The notes beneath the pieces are model-generated. The model was not told the DNA's origin. It did not search any database and saw only the letters and a program-made list of their open reading frames with translations. The translations under genes were made by a program, and so were the position numbers. A stretch of DNA of 51,198 bases from an uncultured Bacteroidales bacterium. GTDB taxonomy: Bacteria > Bacteroidota > Bacteroidia > Bacteroidales > Paludibacteraceae. Each line of letters opens with the position of its first letter. Positions within the stretch are counted from its first letter, which is position 1. Positions 10,801-18,892 of this stretch are shown here, piece after piece. Location of the stretch: contig CAIWCC010000240.1 of the NCBI GenBank assembly GCA_903911085.1, forward strand, positions 1-51,198, in the 5' to 3' direction.

Positions 10801-11008
10801 TAATAGCACGTTCGAGCGGCGTAGCAACAGCTTTTGCACAAACCTCAGCATTGGCACCAGTATAATCGGCAGTTACCACAACCGATGGTGGTGCAATATC
10901 AGGAAATTGGGTAATAGGTAGCTGAAACATGGCTAGCACACCTAACAAAGTGATAAAAATTGAAATAACGATGGATAAAACCGGACGTTTTATAAATTTG
11001 ATTACCAT
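7853..11008 (-). CDS. RND efflux pump inner-membrane permease (HAE1/AcrB family)
   Basis: A 1051-aa proton-driven multidrug exporter of the hydrophobe/amphiphile RND class, forming the inner-membrane part of a tripartite pump. The N-terminal first membrane helix (FIKRPVLSIVISIFITLLGV) and FPDIAPPSVVV are classic. Twelve membrane segments in two repeats are visible, with large periplasmic loops. The TM4 proton-relay segment reads GIVVDNAIVVVEAV, with D409 kept but N410 where AcrB has its second aspartate (D408). The TM10 lysine is kept (LLGKNAILIVEFA). It starts 3 bp after the adaptor gene and overlaps the channel gene by 11 bp. Drug range is unknown. Confidence 0.96.
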   Translation of the reverse strand: MVIKFIKRPVLSIVISIFITLLGVLAMFQLPITQFPDIAPPSVVVTADYTGANAEVCAKAVATPLERAINGVTGMTYMSSVSSNNGTTVIQVFFKVGIDPDIAAVNVQNRVATVLDELPEEVTKAGVITEKEVNSMLLYLNLYSTDSTQTEEFIYNFADINVLNELKRIEGVGFADIMGAREYSMRIWLNPDRMLAYKISAEEIITALRSQNVEAAPGRTGESSGRLPQSVQYILRYTGKVNMETDYEELVIRAEKDGKMLKLKDVATVEFGTVSYDMLSKTEGRPSASIMLKQRPGSNAREVIKKVKERMAELQATSFPPNIKYNFAYDVSRFLDASMSAVLRTLLEAFLLVFIVVFLFLQDLRSTFIPLIAVPVALVGALAFMLLFGFSINLLTLFALVLAIGIVVDNAIVVVEAVHVKMKEDGLNAQNATIASMKEISSAIISITLVMAAVFIPVAFFSGPVGVFYRQFSITLAISIVISGIVALTLTPALCAVMLKTHHRVDKKKLNLLAKFFRSFNYFYIRTERKYKELIGKIASKRRISWTLLVLFILGIIGISAILPSGFIPTEDQGVIYVNVVTPPGSTLDRTDKVLDGVQIIAKQLPEIENISVLTGYSIVSEAPGSSYGMAIINLKPWSERTASVEDVIAKLKLKSSEIADAKIEFFPPPTVPGFGNSSGYELRLVDKTGLGNLQKTAGVTNSFIDSLKASPVIGSSFTNFDASFPQYLIHIDKEMAAQKGVSVENAMNNLQVLVGSLYTTNFIRFGQMYKVMLQASPEYRANPDDIMKLYVKNNVGEMVPYSSFASLERVYGPEQLTRYNMYTSALISGDAADGYSSGEAIKTVEKIAKETLPKGYDIQWSGMTREQILAGNQAIFVFVICLIFVYLLLCAQYESFLLPLVVILSLPSGIFGSFLFLQLAGLENNIYAQVAMIMLIGLLGKNAILIVEFANQRQKEGHSVLRAAQEGATARLRPILMTSFAFIAGLIPLCISTGAGAMGNRSIGVASAGGMLVGTVFGLIVVPGLYVIFAKVAEKRNKRKTHSKVKKNEK

Positions 11009-11011
11009 AAT

Positions 11012-12115
11012 TTAGATTTTTACGTTTTTTTCTATCGGTTTAATTTCATTTCCTTCGCGCAATAATTGTACACCCTCATACACAATTCGTTCATTTTCAA
11101 CAATTCCATCTTGCACTAAATAATTTTGGCCAACCCTCCTACCCAACAGCACCGAACGCATCTTTACTTTATTGGATGAATCGACAACAAATACAAAATT
11201 TTTATTCTGAATTTCCAAAACTGATTTTTGGGGAATCATTATTACATTATTCATATTTGTTTCAAGTTTGATTGTTCCCGAAGCGCCATGTTTAATTATT
11301 TTATCTGGATTTATAAATTTTGCTCTAAATGCAATTGCCCCTGTAGTACCTTCAATTTCGCTGGCAACGGTTTCAACAAAACCTACGTGTTGATACAAAG
11401 ACCCATCGGCCAATTTAAGACGTACATTATGCTCATTAGGCACAGATTTCCCTTTCGTTTTAGCCTGTAAATACTTTAAATACTCAGCCTCTGGCAGATA
11501 AAAATAAGCATAAATGCTTGAATTATCTGAAATACTAGTTAACAAATCTCCTTCAGCAATTAAACTACCAATTTTTAGAGGAATACGATTTAAAACACCA
11601 TCAAAAGGTGCAGTAATTGTTGAAAAATTCATAAATGCTTCAGCATTATTAAGTGAAGCACGTGCTTCTGCAACAGCAGCTTTAGCTATTTCAAATTTTG
11701 ATTCAGCAAGCACTTTTTCTGTTGTTGTAACAACTTTTTTGTTGACAAGCATTTCCACCCGATCAACCTCTAATTGTGCAGCTTTTTCTTCGGCAATTGC
11801 ACGTTTCAAAGTAGCTTGTGCTATGGTGAATACGGCAGTATTTTCGGGTGAACTAATTTTGAATAACGGCTGACCTTTACGCACTTCTTTTCCTTCGTCA
11901 ACCATAATTCGTTCGAGATAGCCTTTAATTCTGGAACGAATTTCAACATTTTTTACTGCTTGAATTTCAGCAACAATATTGTTGTTGAATACCGTGTTGG
12001 AAGGTTTAATTCTAAAAACAGGAATCTCAGCAATCGATTGATTTTGAGGCGACTGATTATTTTTACAACTAAAAAATGCCATAATAATGGCTGAATACAA
12101 TAATAACCTACACAT
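11012..12115 (-). CDS. RND efflux periplasmic adaptor subunit (membrane fusion protein)
   Basis: A 367-aa adaptor bridging the RND pump and the outer-membrane channel. The leader ends in a lipobox (AFFSC, cysteine 17), so it is lipid-anchored like AcrA. Residues 50-90 and 165-195 form the split lipoyl-like domain (SRIKGYLERIMVDEGKEVRKGQPLF split around an alpha-helical hairpin; ITAPFDGVL after it). Residues 95-155 are an Ala/Glu/Lys-rich coiled coil. The beta-barrel and membrane-proximal domains follow. It is the first gene of the operon, separated from the pump gene by 3 bp. No adjacent TetR or AraC regulator is visible, so control is unknown. Confidence 0.94.
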   Translation of the reverse strand: MCRLLLYSAIIMAFFSCKNNQSPQNQSIAEIPVFRIKPSNTVFNNNIVAEIQAVKNVEIRSRIKGYLERIMVDEGKEVRKGQPLFKISSPENTAVFTIAQATLKRAIAEEKAAQLEVDRVEMLVNKKVVTTTEKVLAESKFEIAKAAVAEARASLNNAEAFMNFSTITAPFDGVLNRIPLKIGSLIAEGDLLTSISDNSSIYAYFYLPEAEYLKYLQAKTKGKSVPNEHNVRLKLADGSLYQHVGFVETVASEIEGTTGAIAFRAKFINPDKIIKHGASGTIKLETNMNNVIMIPQKSVLEIQNKNFVFVVDSSNKVKMRSVLLGRRVGQNYLVQDGIVENERIVYEGVQLLREGNEIKPIEKNVKI

Positions 12116-12371
12116 AATTTTAATATATTTTGAATTGATTTTAATGAGAATATATAATCATTTCTTTGAATCAAATGAATGTTCAAGATTGAAAATATAG
12201 TTAACACAATCGGAACTAACCAATAATGTAAACTTATAAGTATTTTGGGGCTTGTAAAATTTGTAAGTACAATGAATAGAATTACATTGTACAGAAAATG
12301 AGCACAACGCAACCTGATGATTATAAAAATATAACCTTCAAATCAAATACTTGTTTGTGAAAAATAAAGGA

Positions 12372-12722
12372 TTAAACCAGTGATGGAGGTAAAGGATTTA
12401 CATTCAAACAAATTGATTGAATGTAAAAAACATGAAAATTATTTAGCTCAATTTTGCGATGCAAAGGAACACCGAGAGCAATAAAAGTTTGTGGAACAAA
12501 ACTATCAATTTCTACTAAATGAAAACCTAAATGCGACGAACTTTCCTGTTGACTTGAGTCAGAAGAATCTAACAAAGACAACTGATAATGAATGCCTTCA
12601 TTTCCAATTTGAGTTACATTATTATTTGAATTAGTATCCAATAAATCGGGACATGCTCCTAAAAAAAGCACGCCAAAGATAATGGCTGTAAACAAATTGT
12701 ATGTAAATTTTATCGTTTTCAT
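12372..12722 (-). CDS. Small hypothetical lipoprotein
   Basis: A 116-aa protein I do not recognise. It has a hydrophobic leader with a lipobox (LFLGAC, cysteine 24), followed by a Ser/Asp/Asn-rich linker and a short C-terminal part ending in PLPPSLV. A -7 box TAATTTTG (plus-strand 12731-12738) lies only 9 bp upstream of its ATG, which supports expression. It is on the same strand as, and 256 bp upstream of, the RND efflux operon. That position suggests a possible link but proves nothing. It could be an envelope accessory protein or a fast-evolving orphan. Confidence 0.6.
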   Translation of the reverse strand: MKTIKFTYNLFTAIIFGVLFLGACPDLLDTNSNNNVTQIGNEGIHYQLSLLDSSDSSQQESSSHLGFHLVEIDSFVPQTFIALGVPLHRKIELNNFHVFYIQSICLNVNPLPPSLV

Positions 12723-12902
12723 TTATTCTGCAAAATTAATCAACATATAAATAGATAGTTACAAACAAATACATTATTTATTTAATAATTATTAAAGCGT
12801 TAATTGGCTTGCATTTGTAATTTCTCGTAACTCTAATTAGTTTGTTAATTTTTGTGGATACACAAAAAAAAAGACACAAATGTATGTATGTATGTAGTTA
12901 AC

Positions 12903-12935
12903 AAAAAAAGCTCCCAAAAATAAATTTAGGAGCTT
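12903..12935 (-). terminator. Intrinsic terminator of prs
   Basis: Read on the minus strand, AAGCTCC pairs with GGAGCTT across a 14-nt spacer and is followed by a run of seven T residues (plus-strand A run 12903-12909). It lies 44 bp beyond the prs stop codon. Confidence 0.8.
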
Positions 12936-12978
12936 AATATCATTTAATAATGTATTTACATTCAATAGGGTCAATAAA

Positions 12979-13923
12979 TTACAGCAGATACTGTTCACTT
13001 ATTGATTTATTTTCTTGAACTCTATGAATAGTATCGGCAAACATTCTGGAAACAGAAAGAATTCTTGCTTTTGAACATTTGCTTGTATCGAAAGGAATTG
13101 AATCGGTGAATGCAATTTCGGTAAGAGCCGATTCGCAAACTCGTTTTGAAGCATCGCCCGACATAACGCCATGCGAAACTATTGCACGCACACTTCTTGC
13201 ACCTTTCGAAATCATCAAATCAGCAGCCTTACATAGTGTTCCAGCAGTGTCAACCATGTCATCGCAAATAATTACATCTTTGCCGTACACCTCACCAATA
13301 ATTGTCATTTCACCTACCACATTGGCGCGTTCTCGTGTTTTGTGGCATATAACCATTGGCACACCTAGATGCTTCGAATATGATCCAGCACGTTTAGAAC
13401 CACCAACATCGGGTGATGCAATAACCAAATTTTTAAGCTTTAATGATTTTATGTAAGGTACAAAAATTGTTGAACCATATAAATGATCTACAGGAATATT
13501 AAAAAATCCTTGAATTTGATCGGCGTGTAAATCCATCGTTATCACACGATTTACTCCAGCAACGCTCAACATATCGGCAATTAATTTAGCACCAATTGAC
13601 ACACGAGGTTTATCTTTTCTATCTTGACGTGCCCAGCCAAAATAAGGAATAACAGCTATTATTTTGTATGCCGATGCACGTTTTGCGGCATCAATCATTA
13701 ATAATAATTCCATTAAATTATCTGAATTGGGAAAAGTAGATTGAATCAAATAAATGTATTGACCACGAATTGACTCTTCGAATGATACAGAAAATTCACC
13801 ATCCGAAAAGTGCTGAATTATCATATTTCCTAGCGAACAGTCTAAGCTTTCACAAATTTTTTCAGCTAAATTTCTACTTTTTGTGCCAGCAAACACTTTA
13901 AAGTTGGTAGTTGATACTGTCAT
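12979..13923 (-). CDS. prs: Ribose-phosphate pyrophosphokinase
   Basis: A 314-aa cytoplasmic enzyme making PRPP from ribose 5-phosphate and ATP, for purine, pyrimidine, histidine and NAD synthesis. Diagnostic segments are all present: FSDGEFSVSFEESIRG near the N-terminus, YFGWARQDRKDKPR (ATP loop), DLHADQIQGFF (ribose-phosphate region), SPDVGGSKRA, and the PRPP loop VIICDDMVDTAGTL. Length is standard. A -7 box TACTTTTG on the minus strand (plus-strand 13960-13967) lies about 37 bp upstream of the ATG. A hairpin terminator follows at 12903-12935, so it is probably a single-gene unit. Confidence 0.97.
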   Translation of the reverse strand: MTVSTTNFKVFAGTKSRNLAEKICESLDCSLGNMIIQHFSDGEFSVSFEESIRGQYIYLIQSTFPNSDNLMELLLMIDAAKRASAYKIIAVIPYFGWARQDRKDKPRVSIGAKLIADMLSVAGVNRVITMDLHADQIQGFFNIPVDHLYGSTIFVPYIKSLKLKNLVIASPDVGGSKRAGSYSKHLGVPMVICHKTRERANVVGEMTIIGEVYGKDVIICDDMVDTAGTLCKAADLMISKGARSVRAIVSHGVMSGDASKRVCESALTEIAFTDSIPFDTSKCSKARILSVSRMFADTIHRVQENKSISEQYLL

Positions 13924-14234
13924 GTATGGGAAAATTTTTTAGTTGTATTATTTTTTTTGCAAAAGTACTGCTTTTAATCTTAAAAAGACCAATATAATTA
14001 ATTAAAAAATCAATGAATATTTATTCTATAAAAATTCATCTCTACAACTGGTGCATTATAGTTAAATCAACAATCTAATTATTCACGGAATCGTCAAAAA
14101 TATATTTCCGCAAACGTTTGAAATCTATTTTGTCACTTTTTTATGTTTCAGAAAATCATCAATTTAATATAAACACTACTTTTGATACAAGTTTTTAAAC
14201 AGGAGCAGTATAATTGTATAAAATTCAACATTCT
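13924..14234. other. Divergent intergenic region prs / malQ
   Basis: Non-coding and AT-rich, with two back-to-back -7 boxes: plus-strand positions 13960-13967 (minus-strand TACTTTTG for prs) and 14177-14184 (TACTTTTG for the glucanotransferase). The corresponding -33 elements are weak. AGGAG at 14201-14205 is one of the few Shine-Dalgarno-like runs in the window and sits 8 nt before a TTG at 14214. Confidence 0.5.
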
Positions 14235-16928
14235 ATGAAAATTCATTTTAATATTCCTTACAACACATTTTGGGGACAACAACTGTTGGTAAGTGGAAAT
14301 ATACCTGCCCTTGGAAATGGAAATAAAATAAAAGCATTAGCGCTTAACTTTAAAGCGCCTGGAGATTGGTATGGCGAAATTGATATTAATGCAGAAGAAA
14401 CAACTATTTTTAATTATAAATATATTGTTTACACTCATCAGAACGAGGAATATATTGAGGAGTTTGGCGATGACAGATTTGTCAATATTGATACTTTAAA
14501 AGTGAATCATTTTTTCTGCATCGACGCTTGGAACTCACCTGATAAAGTTGAAAATGTATTTCTCACAACTCCTTTTCAAAAAGTGTTATTCGCCGAAAAC
14601 CTTACACTTACAACTGCAAAAGAACCTATAAAATACACTCATATTTTTAAAGTAAAAGCTCCTTTATTGAAAAATAATGAGGCATTATGTATTGTTGGCG
14701 ACTGTCAGGCATTGGGAAACTGGTCGAGCAAAAAACCAATAATAATGCAACGTACAAATTCAAATTGGTGGATTGCTTACGTCGACTTGGAAAAAGTATT
14801 ATCCGAAATTCATTATAAATATGGCATATACGATCCTGAAGATAAGCAATTTCGATATTTCGAAACAGGTGCTGACAGAATAGCGCCTGTAATAAAATCA
14901 AAAAACACTTTGGTTCAAGTTTCCGACACATTTGTACGAATGGTAAACGATACATGGAAAGGTGCAGGTGTTAGTTTACCCGTATTTAGTATTAGAACAA
15001 AAAAAAGTTTAGGCGTAGGCGATTTTGGCGATTTAAAACTATTTATCGACTGGGCTGCAAAGGTAAACTTGAAACTTATTCAAGTGTTACCACTCAACGA
15101 TACAATTGGAACTCATTCTGAAGCAGATGTTTTGCCTTATGCTGCCATTTCGGCTTTTGCTCTCAATCCACTGTTTCTAAATTTGCAAGCAATTGGTAAA
15201 CTTCCAACTTCACATCCTTTACAAAAAGAATATAAAACAAAACAAACACAGTGGAATGCATTAGATTTGGTGGCATTTCTAGACATAGTAAATTACAAAT
15301 TACAATATGCTAAAGAACTATTCTTGCTCGAAAAAGATAAGTTTTTACAAAACGCTGATTTCAAAATCTTTTTTTCGAATAATGAATATTGGCTTGTTCC
15401 TTACGCAGCATACTGTGTTTTACGCGATAAATATAACACTTCTGATTATCGTTTATGGAAAGAATTTTCGGTTTATAATGCAAAAACCATTGCAGATTTT
15501 ACAGCAGCCAGCGAATTGCATTTTAATGATTTAGCAGTAAATTATTACATTCAATACCACTTACATAAACAACTTTCGAGCGCAGCCACTTATGCTCATC
15601 AACAAGGTGTAGTGCTCAAAGGCGACATTCCAATTGGTGTAAACAGAAATAGTGTGGACACTTGGGTTTCGCCTGAACTATTTCACATGAATATGCAAGC
15701 TGGAGCACCACCAGATATGTTTGCTGTAAAAGGTCAAAACTGGGAATTACCTACTTACAACTGGGATGCAATTGAGCGTACTGGTTTCGATTGGTGGAAA
15801 AAACGTTTTTCACAAATGTCTAATTATTTCGACACGTTTCGCATCGATCATATATTAGGTTTTTTCAGAATCTGGCAAATACCTGCCAATCAGGTTGAAG
15901 GCATAATGGGTCATCTCAATCCATCAACTCCAATTCATATCAATGAATTTGCTGAAAAAGGTTTATGGCTCGACTATAATCGTTTTTGCAAACCTTATAT
16001 CAACGATGCAATATTGTGGGATTTTTTTGGAGAAGAGGCATCGTGGGTAAAAATTAATTGTTTGCAAATAGAAAATGGTTGGATTTTCAGATTAAAACTC
16101 GAATATCAGCATCAAGCAGATGTAGAGAAACTTTTTTTAGCAAATAAAATAAGCGAAAAAGTAAAATGGGGATTGTTCGATTTAATTTCAAATGTATTAT
16201 TTTTTGAAGTTGAAGGTAGTAATAAAACGCAATTTTATCCTCGCTTTGGAATGGAATCAATTCGTTCATTTCGCGATTTAGACAATCATTCTAAAGATCG
16301 GTTACGTGAATTATATGTAGATTATTTCTATCGTCGACAAGATACAGCTTGGTATAAATCGGGGATGGAAAAATTACCCGCACTCAAAAAAGCCACTAAT
16401 ATGCTTATTTGTGGCGAAGACTTAGGAATGATGACGCCGTGTGTTACAAAAGTGATGAACGAATTAGGCATATTAAGTCTGGAGGTACAGAGAGCACCAA
16501 AATCAAATAAAATTGAATTCTTTCATCCTGCCAATGCACCATATTTATCAGTGGTAACACCTTCTACACACGATATGAGTACCATACGTGGCTGGTGGGA
16601 GGAGGACAGAGGTGTTACTCAACGGTTCTACAACTCACAACTTGGTCATTGGGGCGAAGCACCTTATTTTTGCGAATGGTGGATTTGCCGTGACATAATT
16701 CTGCAACATTTATATTCACCAGCAATGTGGGCAATTTTTCAAATGCAAGATTTGCTAAGTATCTCGGAAAATATTCGTCGACCCAATCCACATGATGAGC
16801 GCATCAATGTACCTTCAAATTCCTTATATAGTTGGAGGTATCGTCTACATTTGAATATCGAAGAATTATTAGAAAAAGATGATTTTAATACCGAATTGCG
16901 CAATTATATTATTCAATCGGGAAGGTAA
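14235..16928 (+). CDS. malQ: 4-alpha-glucanotransferase with N-terminal starch-binding domains
   Basis: An 897-aa GH77 amylomaltase transferring alpha-1,4-glucan segments, used in glycogen or maltodextrin turnover in the cytoplasm. No signal peptide is visible. Two CBM20-type starch-binding domains occupy about 1-105 (MKIHFNIPYNTFWGQQLL start) and 120-235 (GDCQALGNWS). The catalytic domain follows, with DIPIGVNRNSVDTW, the nucleophile region FDTFRIDHILGFFR, the acid/base ICGEDLGMMTP and the TPSTHDMSTIRGWWEED motif. ATG 14235 starts right at the CBM fold. A TTG at 14214 with AGGAG 8 nt upstream is a real alternative that adds 7 residues. This long CBM-bearing form is like plant DPE2 and many Bacteroidota enzymes. 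Confidence 0.95.
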   Translation: MKIHFNIPYNTFWGQQLLVSGNIPALGNGNKIKALALNFKAPGDWYGEIDINAEETTIFNYKYIVYTHQNEEYIEEFGDDRFVNIDTLKVNHFFCIDAWNSPDKVENVFLTTPFQKVLFAENLTLTTAKEPIKYTHIFKVKAPLLKNNEALCIVGDCQALGNWSSKKPIIMQRTNSNWWIAYVDLEKVLSEIHYKYGIYDPEDKQFRYFETGADRIAPVIKSKNTLVQVSDTFVRMVNDTWKGAGVSLPVFSIRTKKSLGVGDFGDLKLFIDWAAKVNLKLIQVLPLNDTIGTHSEADVLPYAAISAFALNPLFLNLQAIGKLPTSHPLQKEYKTKQTQWNALDLVAFLDIVNYKLQYAKELFLLEKDKFLQNADFKIFFSNNEYWLVPYAAYCVLRDKYNTSDYRLWKEFSVYNAKTIADFTAASELHFNDLAVNYYIQYHLHKQLSSAATYAHQQGVVLKGDIPIGVNRNSVDTWVSPELFHMNMQAGAPPDMFAVKGQNWELPTYNWDAIERTGFDWWKKRFSQMSNYFDTFRIDHILGFFRIWQIPANQVEGIMGHLNPSTPIHINEFAEKGLWLDYNRFCKPYINDAILWDFFGEEASWVKINCLQIENGWIFRLKLEYQHQADVEKLFLANKISEKVKWGLFDLISNVLFFEVEGSNKTQFYPRFGMESIRSFRDLDNHSKDRLRELYVDYFYRRQDTAWYKSGMEKLPALKKATNMLICGEDLGMMTPCVTKVMNELGILSLEVQRAPKSNKIEFFHPANAPYLSVVTPSTHDMSTIRGWWEEDRGVTQRFYNSQLGHWGEAPYFCEWWICRDIILQHLYSPAMWAIFQMQDLLSISENIRRPNPHDERINVPSNSLYSWRYRLHLNIEELLEKDDFNTELRNYIIQSGR

Positions 16929-17376
16929 AAAATTGATAATTTATGATTGTTATCTCCACCTTGGAAGTGCACAAACTCACACCAACTGGTAGGTTTATTT
17001 GGTCATAATTTGATACAACATGGCTTGCTGAGCCGTATTATTATCGGCAAATAGGGATATGGCTTATTTAAAAAAATTGGTAGTGAGGTTAAGTATTACC
17101 TTCATAAACTAATATAAGTCTTCATAAATGAAACCAATTGGTTTGAGGAAATACAGGGCTACCGAAACAATGCAAATATATAAGTAGTTACAAAACACTG
17201 TTTAGTTTTTCATTATAACCATATCAATTTTGTAATGCATATTTTATACAATTATAAAAATGTTGAAAAATTGAAATAAATATATATGTTTCGACAACAA
17301 AAATAGTAGAATCAAATATATATTTATATCTTTGACCTGAAATTTTTCAAACACAAACAATTAGAATGTACAGAAT
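16929..17376. other. Non-coding gap with a 14-bp palindrome
   Basis: This 448-bp stretch has no supportable gene. A perfect palindrome AAACCAATTGGTTT lies at 17131-17144. CTTCATAAA occurs twice just before it. A short GC-richer hairpin-like stretch (GGCTTGCTGAGCC) occurs near 17021. A -7 box TATCTTTG at 17327-17334 probably serves the acidic protein gene. I see no recognisable RNA family. Confidence 0.45.
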
Positions 17377-17712
17377 ATGAAAACTCAAGAAGACGATTTA
17401 TTAGAATATGACGAAGATGCTGCTGTTGCATTTATTATCAATGGTTTACCTGACGAAGCAAAAGAAAGAATTGACGATGACAAAATAGAATATATTTTGG
17501 ATGTGGTGTACGAATATTACGACGAAAAAGGTTTAATTGACGAAGATTCTACTGAAGAAGCTAGCATTGATGAAGAAGATATGTTAAATTTCATAATGAA
17601 ATGTTGTAAAAAAGACAAAATGAATTTAACTGAAGATGATATTCAATTAATAATGGATGGCGAATACGAATATGGTAAATCGTTAGGCATTTATCGCGAA
17701 GACGAAGAATAG
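17377..17712 (+). CDS. Conserved small acidic protein of unknown function
   Basis: A 111-aa strongly acidic soluble protein. No signal peptide or membrane segment is visible. It appears to hold two related halves. Residues about 10-55 end in DDDKIEYILDVVYEYYDEKG, and residues about 68-108 end in TEDDIQLIMDGEYEYGKSLG. In both, an Asp-rich turn leads into an amphipathic helix with an EY/EYG end. I recall similar hypothetical proteins in Bacteroides genomes, but no function is known to me. It has its own -7 box (TATCTTTG, 17327-17334) and a terminator (17799-17841), so it is likely a monocistronic gene. Confidence 0.8.
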   Translation: MKTQEDDLLEYDEDAAVAFIINGLPDEAKERIDDDKIEYILDVVYEYYDEKGLIDEDSTEEASIDEEDMLNFIMKCCKKDKMNLTEDDIQLIMDGEYEYGKSLGIYREDEE

Positions 17713-17798
17713 TACTTCATGATTAGTAATCATTTTCTTTGGAAATATTTTTCAAAAAATGATTTTGAAAAATATTTAATGTAAAATTATAAATTACA

Positions 17799-17841
17799 AA
17801 AAAAACACCACTGCATTTTTATGCACGATTGGTGTTTTTTT
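17799..17841 (+). terminator. Intrinsic terminator after acidic protein gene
   Basis: A 12-bp stem AAAAAAACACCA / TGGTGTTTTTTT encloses a 19-nt apex that itself contains GCAT/ATGC pairing. A T run follows. It lies 87 bp after the stop codon. The A/T symmetry would allow function in both directions. Confidence 0.85.
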
Positions 17842-17993
17842 GCATTAATTTCTATTAATACAAATTTTGATAATAACAACAAATAAAATTTCGATTAATA
17901 TCCTCTCTTCAAAAATCGTTAGTTAATATCAAAAAAAATCCATAAGAGTTTCAGCAAACAAAAAAACTATTACTTACTATCAATTAAATTTCT

Positions 17994-18884
17994 ATGTTTC
18001 ATCTGTTCTACGCATTTATTTGGCTCATTACATGGTTACCGTTGAGCATACTCTATGTATTTTCGGACGTAACTTTCCTGGTTGTATATTACATTGTAGG
18101 TTATCGAAAAAAAGTTGTTCGTTCAAATCTCAGCAATTCATTTCCAGAAAAAACGGAGAGTGAACTTCGTAGTATTGAAAGACGATATTATCGTTATTTT
18201 TGTGATATTTTTATTGAAACAATTTACCAATTACATTGTAGTAACGAAGAAATTCTAAGAAGAATTGAATTTAAAAATGTAAATTCATTAACAGACGAAT
18301 ATGCAAAAGGGAAAAGCGTAATAATCCTAACTGCGCACTATGGAAACTGGGAATGGTTCACTGCTTTTTCGTTGGTATTACCTCCAGAAAGCCCAATGTA
18401 TAGTGTTTACAAACAATTGAAGAACGAAAAATTCGATATGTTTATGCTAAAACTGAGAGCGAAATTTAGTGGTGAAAGTATTGAAAAAAGAGATTTGATT
18501 AGAAAAATGGTGGAATTAAAACGCGAGGGAAAAATGGGCATGTATGCATTAATTTCCGACCAAACTCCAAATGCCAGAAGCGTCCACTATTGGACTATAT
18601 TTTTAAATCAAGATACAGCCTCAATTGTTGGAGCAGAAGTTTTAGCACGAAAATTTGATTTACCAGTTTTTTATGCAATGATAACACGCACAAAAAGAGG
18701 ACATTATTTAGGCGAAGCAATTCCTATTTCACTTGAACCACGACTTTCTCCAGAATTTGAAATTACTGAAAAGTTTATGCGTATTTTGGAAAAACAAATA
18801 CAAGATGCACCCGAATTTTGGCTTTGGTCTCATAAAAGATGGAAACTGAAACGACCAGTTGAAAATCAAACAACTAAAATATAA
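17994..18884 (+). CDS. Lysophospholipid/lipid A acyltransferase (LpxL/HtrB family)
   Basis: A 296-aa membrane-bound acyltransferase of the LPLAT superfamily, probably adding a secondary acyl chain to lipid A or a related lipid on the cytoplasmic face. An N-terminal membrane helix covers about 5-35. The catalytic HX4E motif is HYGNWE at 115-120. SDQTPNA and a C-terminal WLWSHKRWK are hallmark segments of the LpxL/HtrB family. Length is standard. The GT2 glycosyltransferase starts 8 bp after its stop, so the two form a likely operon for envelope lipid or glycan assembly. The exact lipid acceptor is not readable. Confidence 0.92.
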   Translation: MFHLFYAFIWLITWLPLSILYVFSDVTFLVVYYIVGYRKKVVRSNLSNSFPEKTESELRSIERRYYRYFCDIFIETIYQLHCSNEEILRRIEFKNVNSLTDEYAKGKSVIILTAHYGNWEWFTAFSLVLPPESPMYSVYKQLKNEKFDMFMLKLRAKFSGESIEKRDLIRKMVELKREGKMGMYALISDQTPNARSVHYWTIFLNQDTASIVGAEVLARKFDLPVFYAMITRTKRGHYLGEAIPISLEPRLSPEFEITEKFMRILEKQIQDAPEFWLWSHKRWKLKRPVENQTTKI

Positions 18885-18892
18885 ACATTGTT

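Noticed and set aside
11514-11873. 119-aa plus-strand ORF inside the RND adaptor gene
   Set aside because: It is antisense to the coiled-coil part of a clear adaptor protein. Its Ala/Ser-rich sequence is a by-product of that composition.
11953-12312. 119-aa minus-strand ORF overlapping the adaptor start
   Set aside because: It is out of frame with the adaptor, overlaps its lipoprotein leader and has no recognisable start context or family.
14647-14955. 102-aa minus-strand ORF within malQ
   Set aside because: It is antisense to the second CBM20 domain, which is clearly coding on the plus strand.
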